From Saprospiraceae bacterium (GTDB taxonomy: Bacteria; Bacteroidota; Bacteroidia; Chitinophagales; Saprospiraceae), in NCBI GenBank assembly GCA_017987975.1, contig JAGNSQ010000007.1:1-56384 (forward strand): 56,384 nt of DNA, in the 5' to 3' direction. Position numbers and translations under genes: made by a program. Position 1 is the first letter of the stretch. Every line of letters begins with the position of its first letter. A model generated the notes under the pieces. That model was given only the letters and a program-made list of their open reading frames with translations, was not told the DNA's origin and made no database searches. This document shows, piece by piece, positions 27,790-36,975 of this stretch.

Positions 27790-27829
27790 AAATGGTTTTG
27801 AGAGTTGAAAAATTGATTTAAAACCATTT
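27790..27829 (+). promoter_or_regulatory. Leader hairpin in the PUL 5' region
   Basis: AAATGGTTTT (27790-27799) and AAAACCATTT (27820-27829) form a perfect 10-bp stem with a 20-nt loop. It is not followed by a T-run, so it is not an ordinary terminator. It lies inside the predicted untranslated leader and could affect stability or bind a small RNA or protein. Confidence 0.45.
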
Positions 27830-27896
27830 GCTAACTGGTTTATGTGTAGGTTTACCGTACTAAGCAGACATTAATTAACCAAACTAAATTACATCT

Positions 27897-30800
27897 ATGA
27901 TGAGAAACTTTACCCTTGTTTTGTTTCTTATGCTTGGCTTCCTTTCAGGATATGCTCAGGTATATGAAGATTTTGAAGGAGGGGCCAAGCTACCTTGGTC
28001 AGCCGTCAATGGAGCATCCTATGAAGGGGGCATTGCCAACCCTTCCAAAGATGCTGTAAACAGTTCAGACTTTGTTGGAAAAGTGAGTAACAATGATCAA
28101 AGTGATTTTTGCTTTTTACTTACTGATTTACCTGCTGCAGCTGATTTGAGTACCTTAAACCTTCTAAAAATGAAGATTTGGTCACCGATAGCCCCAACCA
28201 AAGCTTTATTAAAATTTGAAGGAGGTGGCAAAGCAGTTGAAAAATTTGTGGATATCACAGTTGCCAACCAATGGGTTGATTATTCATTTGACTTATCAGG
28301 TGGAGCTAACTTCACCACACTTACCAAAATTTTGGTAGCTTTTAATCCTTTCACAACACCACAGGCAGCAGATTTCTATTTTGATGACATCCGTGGTGTA
28401 GAAGCCAAGGAGGTATATGAGACCTTTGAAACTGGAAATGAAATGGGATGGCTAGGCCTAGATGGTACTTTAGAAGCACCAGTAGACAATCCGGCACCCA
28501 ATGTTGTTAATAGTACAGCCAAAGTTGGAAAATATACCAAATCTGGTGCACACTCCTATTCACTGTTGTTGGCTGACAGAGGAACTGCCACTTTTGACCT
28601 TAGTGTAAACAACCAATTCAAAGTGCAGATTCATGCCAGTGCCGCTACCCAGGTTTTGTTCAAAATGGAAGGTCCGGGAGGTCCTGCAGTTGAAAAAATC
28701 GCTAATATTGGATTAGTAGATCAGTGGCAGGAATACACCTTTGATTTTTCAGCAGCGAAAGATTACAAGCACCTTACCAAAGCAATCTTGTTTTTTGATC
28801 CTGGTGTAGAAACCAGTGCAGATATTTATCACTTTGACAATATCTATGCAGTTCCACAAGGCGCTTGTGCCACGGTTACACCAGATCCTAAGATTGTGGA
28901 TGATTTTGAGTGCAATAGAAATGCAACTTATGTCAATGGTTGGGATAGTCTTACAGTTGTTACCAATCCTGCTCCAAATGCAGTTAACGGTTCTGCCAAA
29001 GTGGGAAGATATGCTGACCCTCAAACAGAACAATGGGCTGCATTATTGATGGATTATCAGAGCCCAATCGACCTAAGTACCAACAACCAGTTAAAGATCA
29101 AAATCTGGAGTCCAAGAGCGGTACCCGTATTGTTTAAATTGGAGGGAGGCGCAAGTCCTGCCAAAGAAATATGGGGAAATGTAACGGATGTAAATCAATG
29201 GGTAGATTATGTTATTGATTTTTCAGATCAAGCCATTGCCAGTCACAAAAAACTAGTGTTATTCTTCAATGCCGGTGCGGATCCACAGCCAGGTGATGTT
29301 TATTTTATCGATAACATTGAATGGGGTGAAAAAACGGCAGCTGATCTTGAAACTTTTGAAAATGGAGCATTCCTGCCATGGGAACCATTGGATCAGCTGA
29401 CAACTATTCACGGTACATTTGAAGTAGTTATTAACCCATCAGCAGTTGCACCCAACATCTCAGCAAAGGTAGGTCAATATGCAAAAGGTAGTTCTGCCTT
29501 CTCTACATTAGCCGCTGTAGCACCTGGTGTTATAGATATATCAACCAAGCCGCAATACAACGTTCAGGTTTGGGCCCCAGTTGGAGCAAAATCTGTAATT
29601 ATGCAATTGGAAAGTGTGAGTGCAGGTAATAAAGAAGTAGAAAGACAAATTAAAAATGCCGGTAATTGGGAGACATTGTCATTTGACTTTACCTCTCATC
29701 AGGGCATTACCGACTGGGCTTCTTTGAGGTTCATATTCAATCCAAATGTTGAAGAGGCTGGAACAGTTTATTATTTTGACAATTTAAATCAAAGTGAAGC
29801 TACAGTAGATCCATGCGAAAATACGGAGCCAATTTCAACCATTGTTGATGACTTTGAGTGCCAGCGCAATTATGAATATGGTGCGGGCTCACAACATTTA
29901 ACTGTGGTAAATAACCCTACTAGTTCTACTGTCAACAGCTCTACTAAAGTTGGTTTGTTTAAAGATCCTGCCAACGAGCCATGGGCTGCATTGTGTGCTT
30001 TGGTACCAGATGGCTTGAATTTGGAAGTATTTAACCAGCTTAGTATTCAGGTTCTCTCAGAAAAAGCAGCACCTGTTTTGTTGAAACTAGAAGGAGGAAC
30101 AAGTCCAGCTAAAGAAATTTGGACTGAAATAACCAAGACTGGAGAATGGCAAACATTGTCAGTTGACTTCAGCAGTGAAAAAGGAAACAACCACCAAAGA
30201 GTTTGTGTATTTTTGAATGGAGGTGTTGAAAACACGACGGTTGATAATTATTATATCGACAATTTCCAGTTTAACCATGCGCCATATGATGGCTGTATCA
30301 TGAATTTTGACGATGCTGCTTTTGTTTCCGATAAATGGAAATATTTTCCATCTGACAATTCAGGCGGATTTGAGTTGGTTGACAATCCAAAACAAGACAA
30401 CGTTAATAAATCTGTAAAAGTAGGTAAGGCCATTGAAAAGGCCAGTGGAGAACAAGTATGGCAAGGAATGTATACCGATTTGTCATCCTACATTCAGTTT
30501 GGTAGTAATAAACTTATCAAGATGAAGGTGCTTTCTCCACAGGTTGGAGCCATTACCATGAAGTTGGAAAGACCTTTGAAAGATGGTGCTCCTTCATCAG
30601 GTGATAACACCATCGTTAATACCAAGGCCAATGAATGGGAAGAACTGACATGGGACTTTTCCACTACACCCATCGTAGATGATGGCCTCTATGCCAGAGT
30701 AACTTTGATTTGGGATATCAACAATGTTCCTACTTCAGATGTGGTTTATTACTTTGATGATATCAAAGTAGATGGTGGTGATTGTGGCGACCTTGTTGCA

Positions 30801-31061
30801 ACTGAAGATGAACTGGATATATCAAGTCTGCAGGTAGCTCCAAATCCGGTAGCTAATATTCTCACAGTCAGACATGGTGACAGGACATCCAGGGTTGAAA
30901 TTACGGATGTACTTGGCAGAAGAATTGCCAATGTACAACATACCAGCAATTTGGAAGAGCAGAGAATTGATGTAACCTCCTTTAAGCAAGGAACCTACAT
31001 ATTAACCAGTTATAACTCTGAAAATAAACTAGTTGGCGTTGCCAAGTTTATCAAATATTGA
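27897..31061 (+). CDS. Secreted six-module putative glycan-binding protein with T9SS sorting domain
   Basis: This 1054-residue protein has a signal peptide (to about residue 21, GYAQ). It is built from six related modules of about 150-165 residues, beginning near residues 23, 173, 333, 483, 649 and 801. Each opens with a D/T-F-E pattern (YEDFEGG, YETFETG, VDDFECN, LETFENG, VDDFECQ, MNFDDAA). Each then has a NPxxxxVNxSxKVG turn, a LKxEGG strand and a W-x-x-Y/L-x-F-D-F/L strand, and ends in Y-Y/F-F/I-D-D/N-I/L. This is a jellyroll CBM-like layout without visible catalytic residues. Residues about 977-1054 are a type A T9SS sorting domain (APNPVANILTV...). It leads the PUL, so a surface glycan-binding or matrix role is likely. 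I do not recognise the module family. Confidence 0.8.
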   Translation: MMRNFTLVLFLMLGFLSGYAQVYEDFEGGAKLPWSAVNGASYEGGIANPSKDAVNSSDFVGKVSNNDQSDFCFLLTDLPAAADLSTLNLLKMKIWSPIAPTKALLKFEGGGKAVEKFVDITVANQWVDYSFDLSGGANFTTLTKILVAFNPFTTPQAADFYFDDIRGVEAKEVYETFETGNEMGWLGLDGTLEAPVDNPAPNVVNSTAKVGKYTKSGAHSYSLLLADRGTATFDLSVNNQFKVQIHASAATQVLFKMEGPGGPAVEKIANIGLVDQWQEYTFDFSAAKDYKHLTKAILFFDPGVETSADIYHFDNIYAVPQGACATVTPDPKIVDDFECNRNATYVNGWDSLTVVTNPAPNAVNGSAKVGRYADPQTEQWAALLMDYQSPIDLSTNNQLKIKIWSPRAVPVLFKLEGGASPAKEIWGNVTDVNQWVDYVIDFSDQAIASHKKLVLFFNAGADPQPGDVYFIDNIEWGEKTAADLETFENGAFLPWEPLDQLTTIHGTFEVVINPSAVAPNISAKVGQYAKGSSAFSTLAAVAPGVIDISTKPQYNVQVWAPVGAKSVIMQLESVSAGNKEVERQIKNAGNWETLSFDFTSHQGITDWASLRFIFNPNVEEAGTVYYFDNLNQSEATVDPCENTEPISTIVDDFECQRNYEYGAGSQHLTVVNNPTSSTVNSSTKVGLFKDPANEPWAALCALVPDGLNLEVFNQLSIQVLSEKAAPVLLKLEGGTSPAKEIWTEITKTGEWQTLSVDFSSEKGNNHQRVCVFLNGGVENTTVDNYYIDNFQFNHAPYDGCIMNFDDAAFVSDKWKYFPSDNSGGFELVDNPKQDNVNKSVKVGKAIEKASGEQVWQGMYTDLSSYIQFGSNKLIKMKVLSPQVGAITMKLERPLKDGAPSSGDNTIVNTKANEWEELTWDFSTTPIVDDGLYARVTLIWDINNVPTSDVVYYFDDIKVDGGDCGDLVATEDELDISSLQVAPNPVANILTVRHGDRTSRVEITDVLGRRIANVQHTSNLEEQRIDVTSFKQGTYILTSYNSENKLVGVAKFIKY

Positions 31062-31074
31062 TGTGAAATGATGT

Positions 31075-31112
31075 TGACAGGAGTCTATTGAAGGCTCCTG
31101 TCACTTTTTTTT
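31075..31112 (+). terminator. Intra-locus terminator between the binding protein and the GH144 gene
   Basis: A perfect 9-bp stem, TGACAGGAG (31075-31083) with CTCCTGTCA (31095-31103), has an 11-nt loop and is followed by eight T residues at 31105-31112. It would separate or attenuate transcription between the first PUL gene and the enzyme/transport genes. Confidence 0.85.
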
Positions 31113-31133
31113 AGAACCTAAGTTCTTTCATTC

Positions 31134-32498
31134 ATGCGTATTATTATTTTTATTAGTGGTTTGCTTTTGCTTGCTGCTTGTAATCGCAATGTCCCATATA
31201 AGCGAGAAGATTTAAAAAAGAGGACTTTTCACTACTTTTGGGATTTGGCAGATAAAAACAATTATCAAATTCCTGATCGATACCCTACGCTTACCTTTTC
31301 AAGCATTGCAGCCACCGGCTTTGGCCTCTCTTCGTACATAGTAGGGGTAGAAAATGGATATGTATCACGCCAAAAAGCAGCTGAAAGGGTCTTAAAAACA
31401 TTACAAACCCTTTGGAAACTGCCGCAGGGAAAAGAAGTTACCGGCATATCCGGTTTTAAGGGGTTTTATTATCATTTTTTGAATTTAAACGATGCTACGC
31501 GGTATAAACAAGTAGAGCTATCCAGCATCGATACAGGCTTACTGATGGCCGGTATATTAAGTGTTCAAAGTTATTTTGACAAAGACTATTCGACAGAAAT
31601 AGAAATAAGAAAAATAGCAGACCAACTCTATTTAAGAGTAGATTGGAACTGGATGATGAACGGCCACAAAAGTATGTCGATGGGCTGGCATCCAGAATCA
31701 GGTTTTATACCTTCAGAATGGAAGGGCTATAATGAGGCCATGGTGCTATTAATTATGGCTTTGGGCTCCCCTACCCACCCTATACCCGATCAAGCATGGG
31801 AAACCTGGTGTGAGACTTATGAATGGTCAGATTTTATGGGTCAACAGCACATTCAGTTTGATCCATTATTTGGTCATCAATACAGCCATATCTGGATAGA
31901 CTTTAGAGGAATTAAGGACAAATACATGAAGACTAAGAACCTGGACTATTTTGAAAATTCAAAAAAGGCTACATTGGGCAATAGGGCGTATTGCCTTTCT
32001 AATCCAGGTAATTTCAATGGATACAATGAAAACTGTTGGGGACTGACCGCTTGTGATGGACCCCATAATGGTAAATTGCAAATTGAAGGAAAAAAATATA
32101 CATTTTTCGATTACCGGGCAAGAGGTGCCAGCAGCAGCCTGGTTGTAGACGATGGCACGATAGCTCCTACTGCCGCTGGCGGTTCAGTTGCTTTTGCACC
32201 TGAGGAATGTGAAGCTGCTTTGAAATTTATGTGGAATCAATATTACACAGACTTAGTAGGACCCTTTGGGTTTAAAGATGCATTTAATCTGACTTACAAA
32301 AATGATAAACACCCTAATGGATGGTTTGATATTGACTATCTTGGTATTGATCAGGGACCTATATTGTTGCAGATGGCCAATCTGGAAAGTGAGATAATAT
32401 GGAAGACTATGAAAAAGAATAAATACATTGTTTCCGGTTTACAGAAAGCAGGCTTTAGTGGCGGATGGCTTGAAACAATCCAACAATCAAAAAAATAA
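31134..32498 (+). CDS. GH144-like (glycoamylase-domain) glucanase, lipoprotein
   Basis: This 454-residue lipoprotein (LLLLAAC, Cys at residue 16) has the alpha/alpha barrel of the glycoamylase-like/GH144 group. Hallmark segments are KKRTFHYFWDLADKNN, ATGFGLSSYIVGVENGYVSR, WHPESGFIPSEWKGYNEAM, SPTHPIPDQAW, HIWIDFRGIKDKYM, ENCWGLTACDGP, DDGTIAPTAAGGSVAFAPEE and DIDYLGIDQGPILLQMANLES. Characterised GH144 members are endo-beta-1,2-glucanases that release sophoro-oligosaccharides. As a lipoprotein it probably acts in the periplasm or at the outer-membrane surface next to SusCD. Substrate is inferred from family. It starts 72 bp after the binding protein, beyond a terminator. Confidence 0.87.
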   Translation: MRIIIFISGLLLLAACNRNVPYKREDLKKRTFHYFWDLADKNNYQIPDRYPTLTFSSIAATGFGLSSYIVGVENGYVSRQKAAERVLKTLQTLWKLPQGKEVTGISGFKGFYYHFLNLNDATRYKQVELSSIDTGLLMAGILSVQSYFDKDYSTEIEIRKIADQLYLRVDWNWMMNGHKSMSMGWHPESGFIPSEWKGYNEAMVLLIMALGSPTHPIPDQAWETWCETYEWSDFMGQQHIQFDPLFGHQYSHIWIDFRGIKDKYMKTKNLDYFENSKKATLGNRAYCLSNPGNFNGYNENCWGLTACDGPHNGKLQIEGKKYTFFDYRARGASSSLVVDDGTIAPTAAGGSVAFAPEECEAALKFMWNQYYTDLVGPFGFKDAFNLTYKNDKHPNGWFDIDYLGIDQGPILLQMANLESEIIWKTMKKNKYIVSGLQKAGFSGGWLETIQQSKK

Positions 32499-32511
32499 AA
32501 TCACGTATTCC

Positions 32512-35484
32512 ATGAAAAGAATTTTATTTACCTTTTTATTCATTCCATTTTTAGCGGCCACCTTATTGGCACAATGGACCGTATCCGGTAAGATAACGGA
32601 TGCAAAAGATGGGACACCACTTATTGGAGCAACTATTGAAGAAGCTGGTACTTTGTCAGGTACTGTCACCGATATGGATGGAAATTATACGCTAAGTGTA
32701 AGTAATGGCAGTGCAAAATTAATAATCAAGTATGTAGGTTATGCCATGCAGGAAATGATAGTTGGTGATCGTAGCATTATTGATGTATTAATGGGTGAAG
32801 ACGGCGTAATGCTGGAGCAAGTGGTAGTAGTAGGTTATGGGGTACAGCGCAAAAGTGATGTTACAGGCTCCATCAGCAGTGTTAAAGGCAAGGAAATCGA
32901 AAAGATTGCTACTTCTAACATTGAGCAAGCCCTTCAGGGTAAAGTGGCGGGGCTACATGTTACACCCGCGTCTGGTAATCCCGGTGCGGGAGCAGTTATT
33001 AGAATAAGGGGAACAGGCACGCTCAACAATGCCAACCCTCTTTATGTTATTGATGGTATGATAACTTATGATGCTTCACTGGTAAATCCACAGGATGTTG
33101 AAAGCATTGAAATATTGAAAGATGCATCAGCCGCGGCCATTTATGGTTCCAGGGGCGCCAATGGAGTGATTATCATTACCACCAAAAACGGAAGGCAAAA
33201 AAAAGGAGGACAAATTTCATTGTCAACCTATTATGGCACTCAATCTATTACCAAAGAAATTGCAATGCTAAATGGGCAACAATTTGCCACTGCCTATAAT
33301 TCATTGAGAGGCCAAAACTACTATCCTGATCCTTCTATTTTTGGTGAAGGCACCAATTATCAAAAAGAAATTTTTAGAGAAGCTCCTATTTACAACGTGC
33401 AGGTGGCTGCCAGCGGAGGAAATGAGCAGACTACGTATAACTTTTCTGCTAACTATTTTGATCAGGATGGCATATTAAAAAATACCAGTTTTAAAAGAGG
33501 AACATTCCGATTAAATACAGATACAAAACTTAATAATTGGCTCACTTTTGGAAACAACCTTTCTTTTCTAATTTCTAAGAGTCAAAACGGCCCTAATGTG
33601 GTTTCATCAGCTTATAGGATGCCATCTGTGCTTAGTCCCTATACTGCAGATGGTGCATTTACGGACCCGACTTTTTTTGGTTTAGCCCTTGCTAACCCAT
33701 TGGCAGACCAGTTTTACAAAAGCAACAACTTCAGTAATGGGGAAAGGCTTTTTGGCAATGCTTATTTGGAGGCACAACCCATAAAAGGATTGAGATTAAA
33801 AACAAATTTTGGTTATGATCGATCTCGCGACAAATCCAAATATTTTGAACCTGAGTTTGCTGTAAGTGCCTCTCAAAGAAATGGCTCCGACAGACTATCT
33901 GTGGGGCAGAGTGCTGGCAATAACTGGATTTGGGAACAAACAGTTACCTATGCCTTCGACCTTGGTAAAGATCATTCCTTAACGGTACTTGGAGGTTATA
34001 CTGCAGAAGAGAGAAGCAGTGAATGGATTGGAGGAAGTCGTGAGCATTTCCCGGGTACGGCAGATGAACTTTTGTATTTATCATCGGGCAATGACACAAC
34101 TCAAATGAATTATGGAGGAGCCGTTGATGAAGCACTCGTTTCGCAATTATTCAGAGTAAACTATTCATTGAAGGATAAGTATTTTCTTACTGGGTCGGTT
34201 AGAAGAGACCAGTCCAGTCGATTTACTGAAGAAAACAGGACCGGATATTTTCCTTCCGCAAGTTTAGGTTGGAATCTGGGACGAGAGTCTTTTATTGAAG
34301 GACTAAATATATTTACCGACCTTAAAATGCGGATGAGCTATGGAATTCTTGGTAATCAGGCATCAGCAAGTACTTATCCTTCGGCGGGCGTAGTCAGCAG
34401 TGGCCTTTATGGAGTTTTTGGCAGTACAGAAAGTCTAAGTCAGGGTGCTACCCTGCTTACTCTGAGTAATCCCAACCTTCATTGGGAAACATCCAGCCAG
34501 GCAGATTTAGGGATAGATGCTTCCTTTTTTGAAGGTAAACTTACCATAGAAGCTGACTGGTACCGAAGGCTTACTTACGACATTATTTCATCTGTGCCCA
34601 TACCGAGTTATGTTGGATCACAGAGCAATCCGGTTGTTAACACTGCAGAAGTTTTGAACAGAGGTTTTGATCTGAGTATAAAATACAACAAAGCGGGAAC
34701 ATTTTCTTATAGTTTAGGAGCCAATCTATCACCTGTTCACAATGAAGTAACCAAACTTGCTCAAGGTAAAAACGAGATTTTTTCAGCCTTCCTTCAAGGA
34801 GAACCTGCAACCCATACTGAAGTAGGATTACCAATTGGCGCCTTTTACGGATATCAGGTGGAAGGTATTTTCCAAAATGCAGAAGAAATTGCTTCATCAG
34901 CTACAATTGGTGGTGAAAAACCAGGTGATATCAAATTTAAAGACATCGATGCAAATGGGGTGATTGATGAGGACGACCGCGTTTATCTCGGAAGTCCAAT
35001 ACCTACACTTACTTACGGATTTTCTTTTAATTGTGATTACAAAGGTTTTGACTTTTCAGCAGACCTGCTTGGCGTAAGTGGCAACAAGGTCTACAATTCA
35101 AAAGAGACATTTAGATTTGCTGTTTATAATTGGGAACAGCACGTTGCCGATGCATGGACGGTAGACAATCCTAGTACAACTGAACCAAGGGTGACCAATG
35201 GGGGTCATAACTACAGAGTAAGTGATCGTTTTCTTCAGGACGGTAGTTTTTTGAGGTTGAGAACTTTGAGTTTAGGATATACCCTACCTCAGAGCATTTG
35301 CGAAAAAATTAAAATTGGTTCACTGAGAATTTATGTTTCAGGAAACAATCTCTATACCCGTCAAAAATACACGGGTTATTCACCGGAGTTTGCCAATTCC
35401 AGTAATCCATTTGAAGTTGGCTTTGACAACGGCAGCTACCCAATAGCAAAATCTACTCAATTTGGTCTAGATCTAAAATTTTAA
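32512..35484 (+). CDS. susC: SusC-family TonB-dependent glycan transporter
   Basis: This is a 990-residue protein from ATG 32512, chosen because it gives a clean signal peptide (MKRILFTFLFIPFLAATLLAQ). Next comes a carboxypeptidase-regulatory-like domain (TVSGKITDAKDGTPLIGATI, residues about 22-100), then the plug (QVVVVGYGVQRKSDVTGSIS to SRGANGVIIITTKNG), then the 22-strand barrel, ending in STQFGLDLKF. SusC proteins import oligosaccharides across the outer membrane with SusD as lid, powered by TonB-ExbBD. It directly follows a GH144-like lipoprotein gene and precedes susD by 3 bp, so imported material is probably a beta-1,2-glucan oligosaccharide. Confidence 0.97.
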   Translation: MKRILFTFLFIPFLAATLLAQWTVSGKITDAKDGTPLIGATIEEAGTLSGTVTDMDGNYTLSVSNGSAKLIIKYVGYAMQEMIVGDRSIIDVLMGEDGVMLEQVVVVGYGVQRKSDVTGSISSVKGKEIEKIATSNIEQALQGKVAGLHVTPASGNPGAGAVIRIRGTGTLNNANPLYVIDGMITYDASLVNPQDVESIEILKDASAAAIYGSRGANGVIIITTKNGRQKKGGQISLSTYYGTQSITKEIAMLNGQQFATAYNSLRGQNYYPDPSIFGEGTNYQKEIFREAPIYNVQVAASGGNEQTTYNFSANYFDQDGILKNTSFKRGTFRLNTDTKLNNWLTFGNNLSFLISKSQNGPNVVSSAYRMPSVLSPYTADGAFTDPTFFGLALANPLADQFYKSNNFSNGERLFGNAYLEAQPIKGLRLKTNFGYDRSRDKSKYFEPEFAVSASQRNGSDRLSVGQSAGNNWIWEQTVTYAFDLGKDHSLTVLGGYTAEERSSEWIGGSREHFPGTADELLYLSSGNDTTQMNYGGAVDEALVSQLFRVNYSLKDKYFLTGSVRRDQSSRFTEENRTGYFPSASLGWNLGRESFIEGLNIFTDLKMRMSYGILGNQASASTYPSAGVVSSGLYGVFGSTESLSQGATLLTLSNPNLHWETSSQADLGIDASFFEGKLTIEADWYRRLTYDIISSVPIPSYVGSQSNPVVNTAEVLNRGFDLSIKYNKAGTFSYSLGANLSPVHNEVTKLAQGKNEIFSAFLQGEPATHTEVGLPIGAFYGYQVEGIFQNAEEIASSATIGGEKPGDIKFKDIDANGVIDEDDRVYLGSPIPTLTYGFSFNCDYKGFDFSADLLGVSGNKVYNSKETFRFAVYNWEQHVADAWTVDNPSTTEPRVTNGGHNYRVSDRFLQDGSFLRLRTLSLGYTLPQSICEKIKIGSLRIYVSGNNLYTRQKYTGYSPEFANSSNPFEVGFDNGSYPIAKSTQFGLDLKF

Positions 35485-35487
35485 GTC

Positions 35488-36975
35488 ATGAGAATGAATA
35501 AGATATTTAAACCCACATTAATCATTGCGATTACTTTTATATTGGTTTCATGTTCAAGTGATTTTCTGGATAGAAAACCCAGAGGTCAGTTAACTTATGA
35601 TACCTTTTTTGAGAATGAGGATCATGCATTACAATCCGTTAATGCTATCTACAATATTTTCAGGTCATGGGAATTTACAGCACTACCCTACCTTGGAGCT
35701 ACAGATATTATTAGTGATGATTCAGATAAAGGCAGTTCGGAAAATGATGCATTGTATTTGGCTGAGATAGATCAATTTCAGACCAATGCTACCAATTCTA
35801 CTTATTCTTCTATGTGGACCGGCCATTATCAGGCTATATTCAGGGCAAACCTTGCCATTGAAAACATACCTGGCATTGACATGGATGAAAATCTCAAGGC
35901 CCGTCTCTTAGGTGAAGCTAAATTTTTGAGGGCGTTTTGTTACTTCCGCTTGGTGCAATGGTATGGGGAGGTTCCTTTAATAACAAGCATATTGACAGAA
36001 GATCAATTTTTCACACAGCAAAGGGCTCCCATCAATGATGTGTACAATCAAATTGAAAAAGACCTTCAAGATGCTATGGCAGTGCTGCCCGAAAGGAGTA
36101 AATACGCTGCTGCTGATATTGGCAGGGTGAGCAAAGGCGCTGCAAGAGGCATCTTGGCAAAATTGTATATGGTTAAAAAAGAGTATAACAAAGCCGTTGA
36201 ACAATGCGAGGCTATCATGAGCAGTAACGAATATGCGCTTATGCCTTCTTATGCTGAAATTTTTACATCAAAAGGAGAACAAGGCCCGGAGAGTGTATTT
36301 GAAATAAGTGCTGTAGCCATACAGGCTGCTGTTGCAGGTCCGGGAGCCAGTCCTTATAATATGGTCCAGGGCGTTAGAGGTGTGCCTAATCTTGGTTGGG
36401 GATTTAATAGGCCAAGCGACAACCTGATTGCAGCCTATGAACCAGGCGACCCCCGTAGACAGGCTACTGTGATTTATGTAGGTGAAATTTTGCCTGATGG
36501 TTCGACCAAAGTTGAAGATAATCCTGATATTTTAAATGAAAGATACAACCAAAAGGCATGGGTTCCTAAACATGCTGGCTTGCAGGATAATGGACCAGGT
36601 AATTTGAGATTGCTGCGTTATGCGGATATTCTTTTATTAGCTGCGGAAGCGTACAATGAATTGGGTAATGGAGCGGCTGCCCTTCCATTGGTAAACCAGA
36701 TCAGAAAAAGAGCACGTGGCACCAATAATTTTATATTAGCCGACATTACTACTACAGATCAGGTTCAACTTCGCGACAAAATTAGAAAAGAAAGAAGAGT
36801 TGAACTTGCCATGGAACAGCACAGGTGGTTTGATCTTGTTCGTTGGGGTATAGCCGGAGATGTAATGCGTGCAGCGGGTAAACCTTTTATTGACAATAAA
36901 CATGAAAGATTTCCCTTGCCTCAAACAGAAATTGATTTAAGTGACGGTGTGTTGGATCAAAACAATGGCTGGTAA
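35488..36975 (+). CDS. susD: SusD/RagB-family surface glycan-binding lipoprotein
   Basis: This 495-residue lipoprotein has a lipobox LVSC (Cys at residue 22). The TPR-based SusD fold is visible: FLDRKPRGQLTYDTFFENEDHALQSVNAIYN at the start, LLGEAKFLRAFCYFRLVQWYGEVPLI in the first TPR region, and the C-terminal LRYADILLLAAEAYNELG with RKERRVELAMEQHRWFDLVRWG. SusD caps SusC and captures oligosaccharides at the surface. It lies 3 bp after susC, and its stop overlaps the start of the second GH144-like gene (TAATG), confirming one operon. Confidence 0.97.
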   Translation: MRMNKIFKPTLIIAITFILVSCSSDFLDRKPRGQLTYDTFFENEDHALQSVNAIYNIFRSWEFTALPYLGATDIISDDSDKGSSENDALYLAEIDQFQTNATNSTYSSMWTGHYQAIFRANLAIENIPGIDMDENLKARLLGEAKFLRAFCYFRLVQWYGEVPLITSILTEDQFFTQQRAPINDVYNQIEKDLQDAMAVLPERSKYAAADIGRVSKGAARGILAKLYMVKKEYNKAVEQCEAIMSSNEYALMPSYAEIFTSKGEQGPESVFEISAVAIQAAVAGPGASPYNMVQGVRGVPNLGWGFNRPSDNLIAAYEPGDPRRQATVIYVGEILPDGSTKVEDNPDILNERYNQKAWVPKHAGLQDNGPGNLRLLRYADILLLAAEAYNELGNGAAALPLVNQIRKRARGTNNFILADITTTDQVQLRDKIRKERRVELAMEQHRWFDLVRWGIAGDVMRAAGKPFIDNKHERFPLPQTEIDLSDGVLDQNNGW

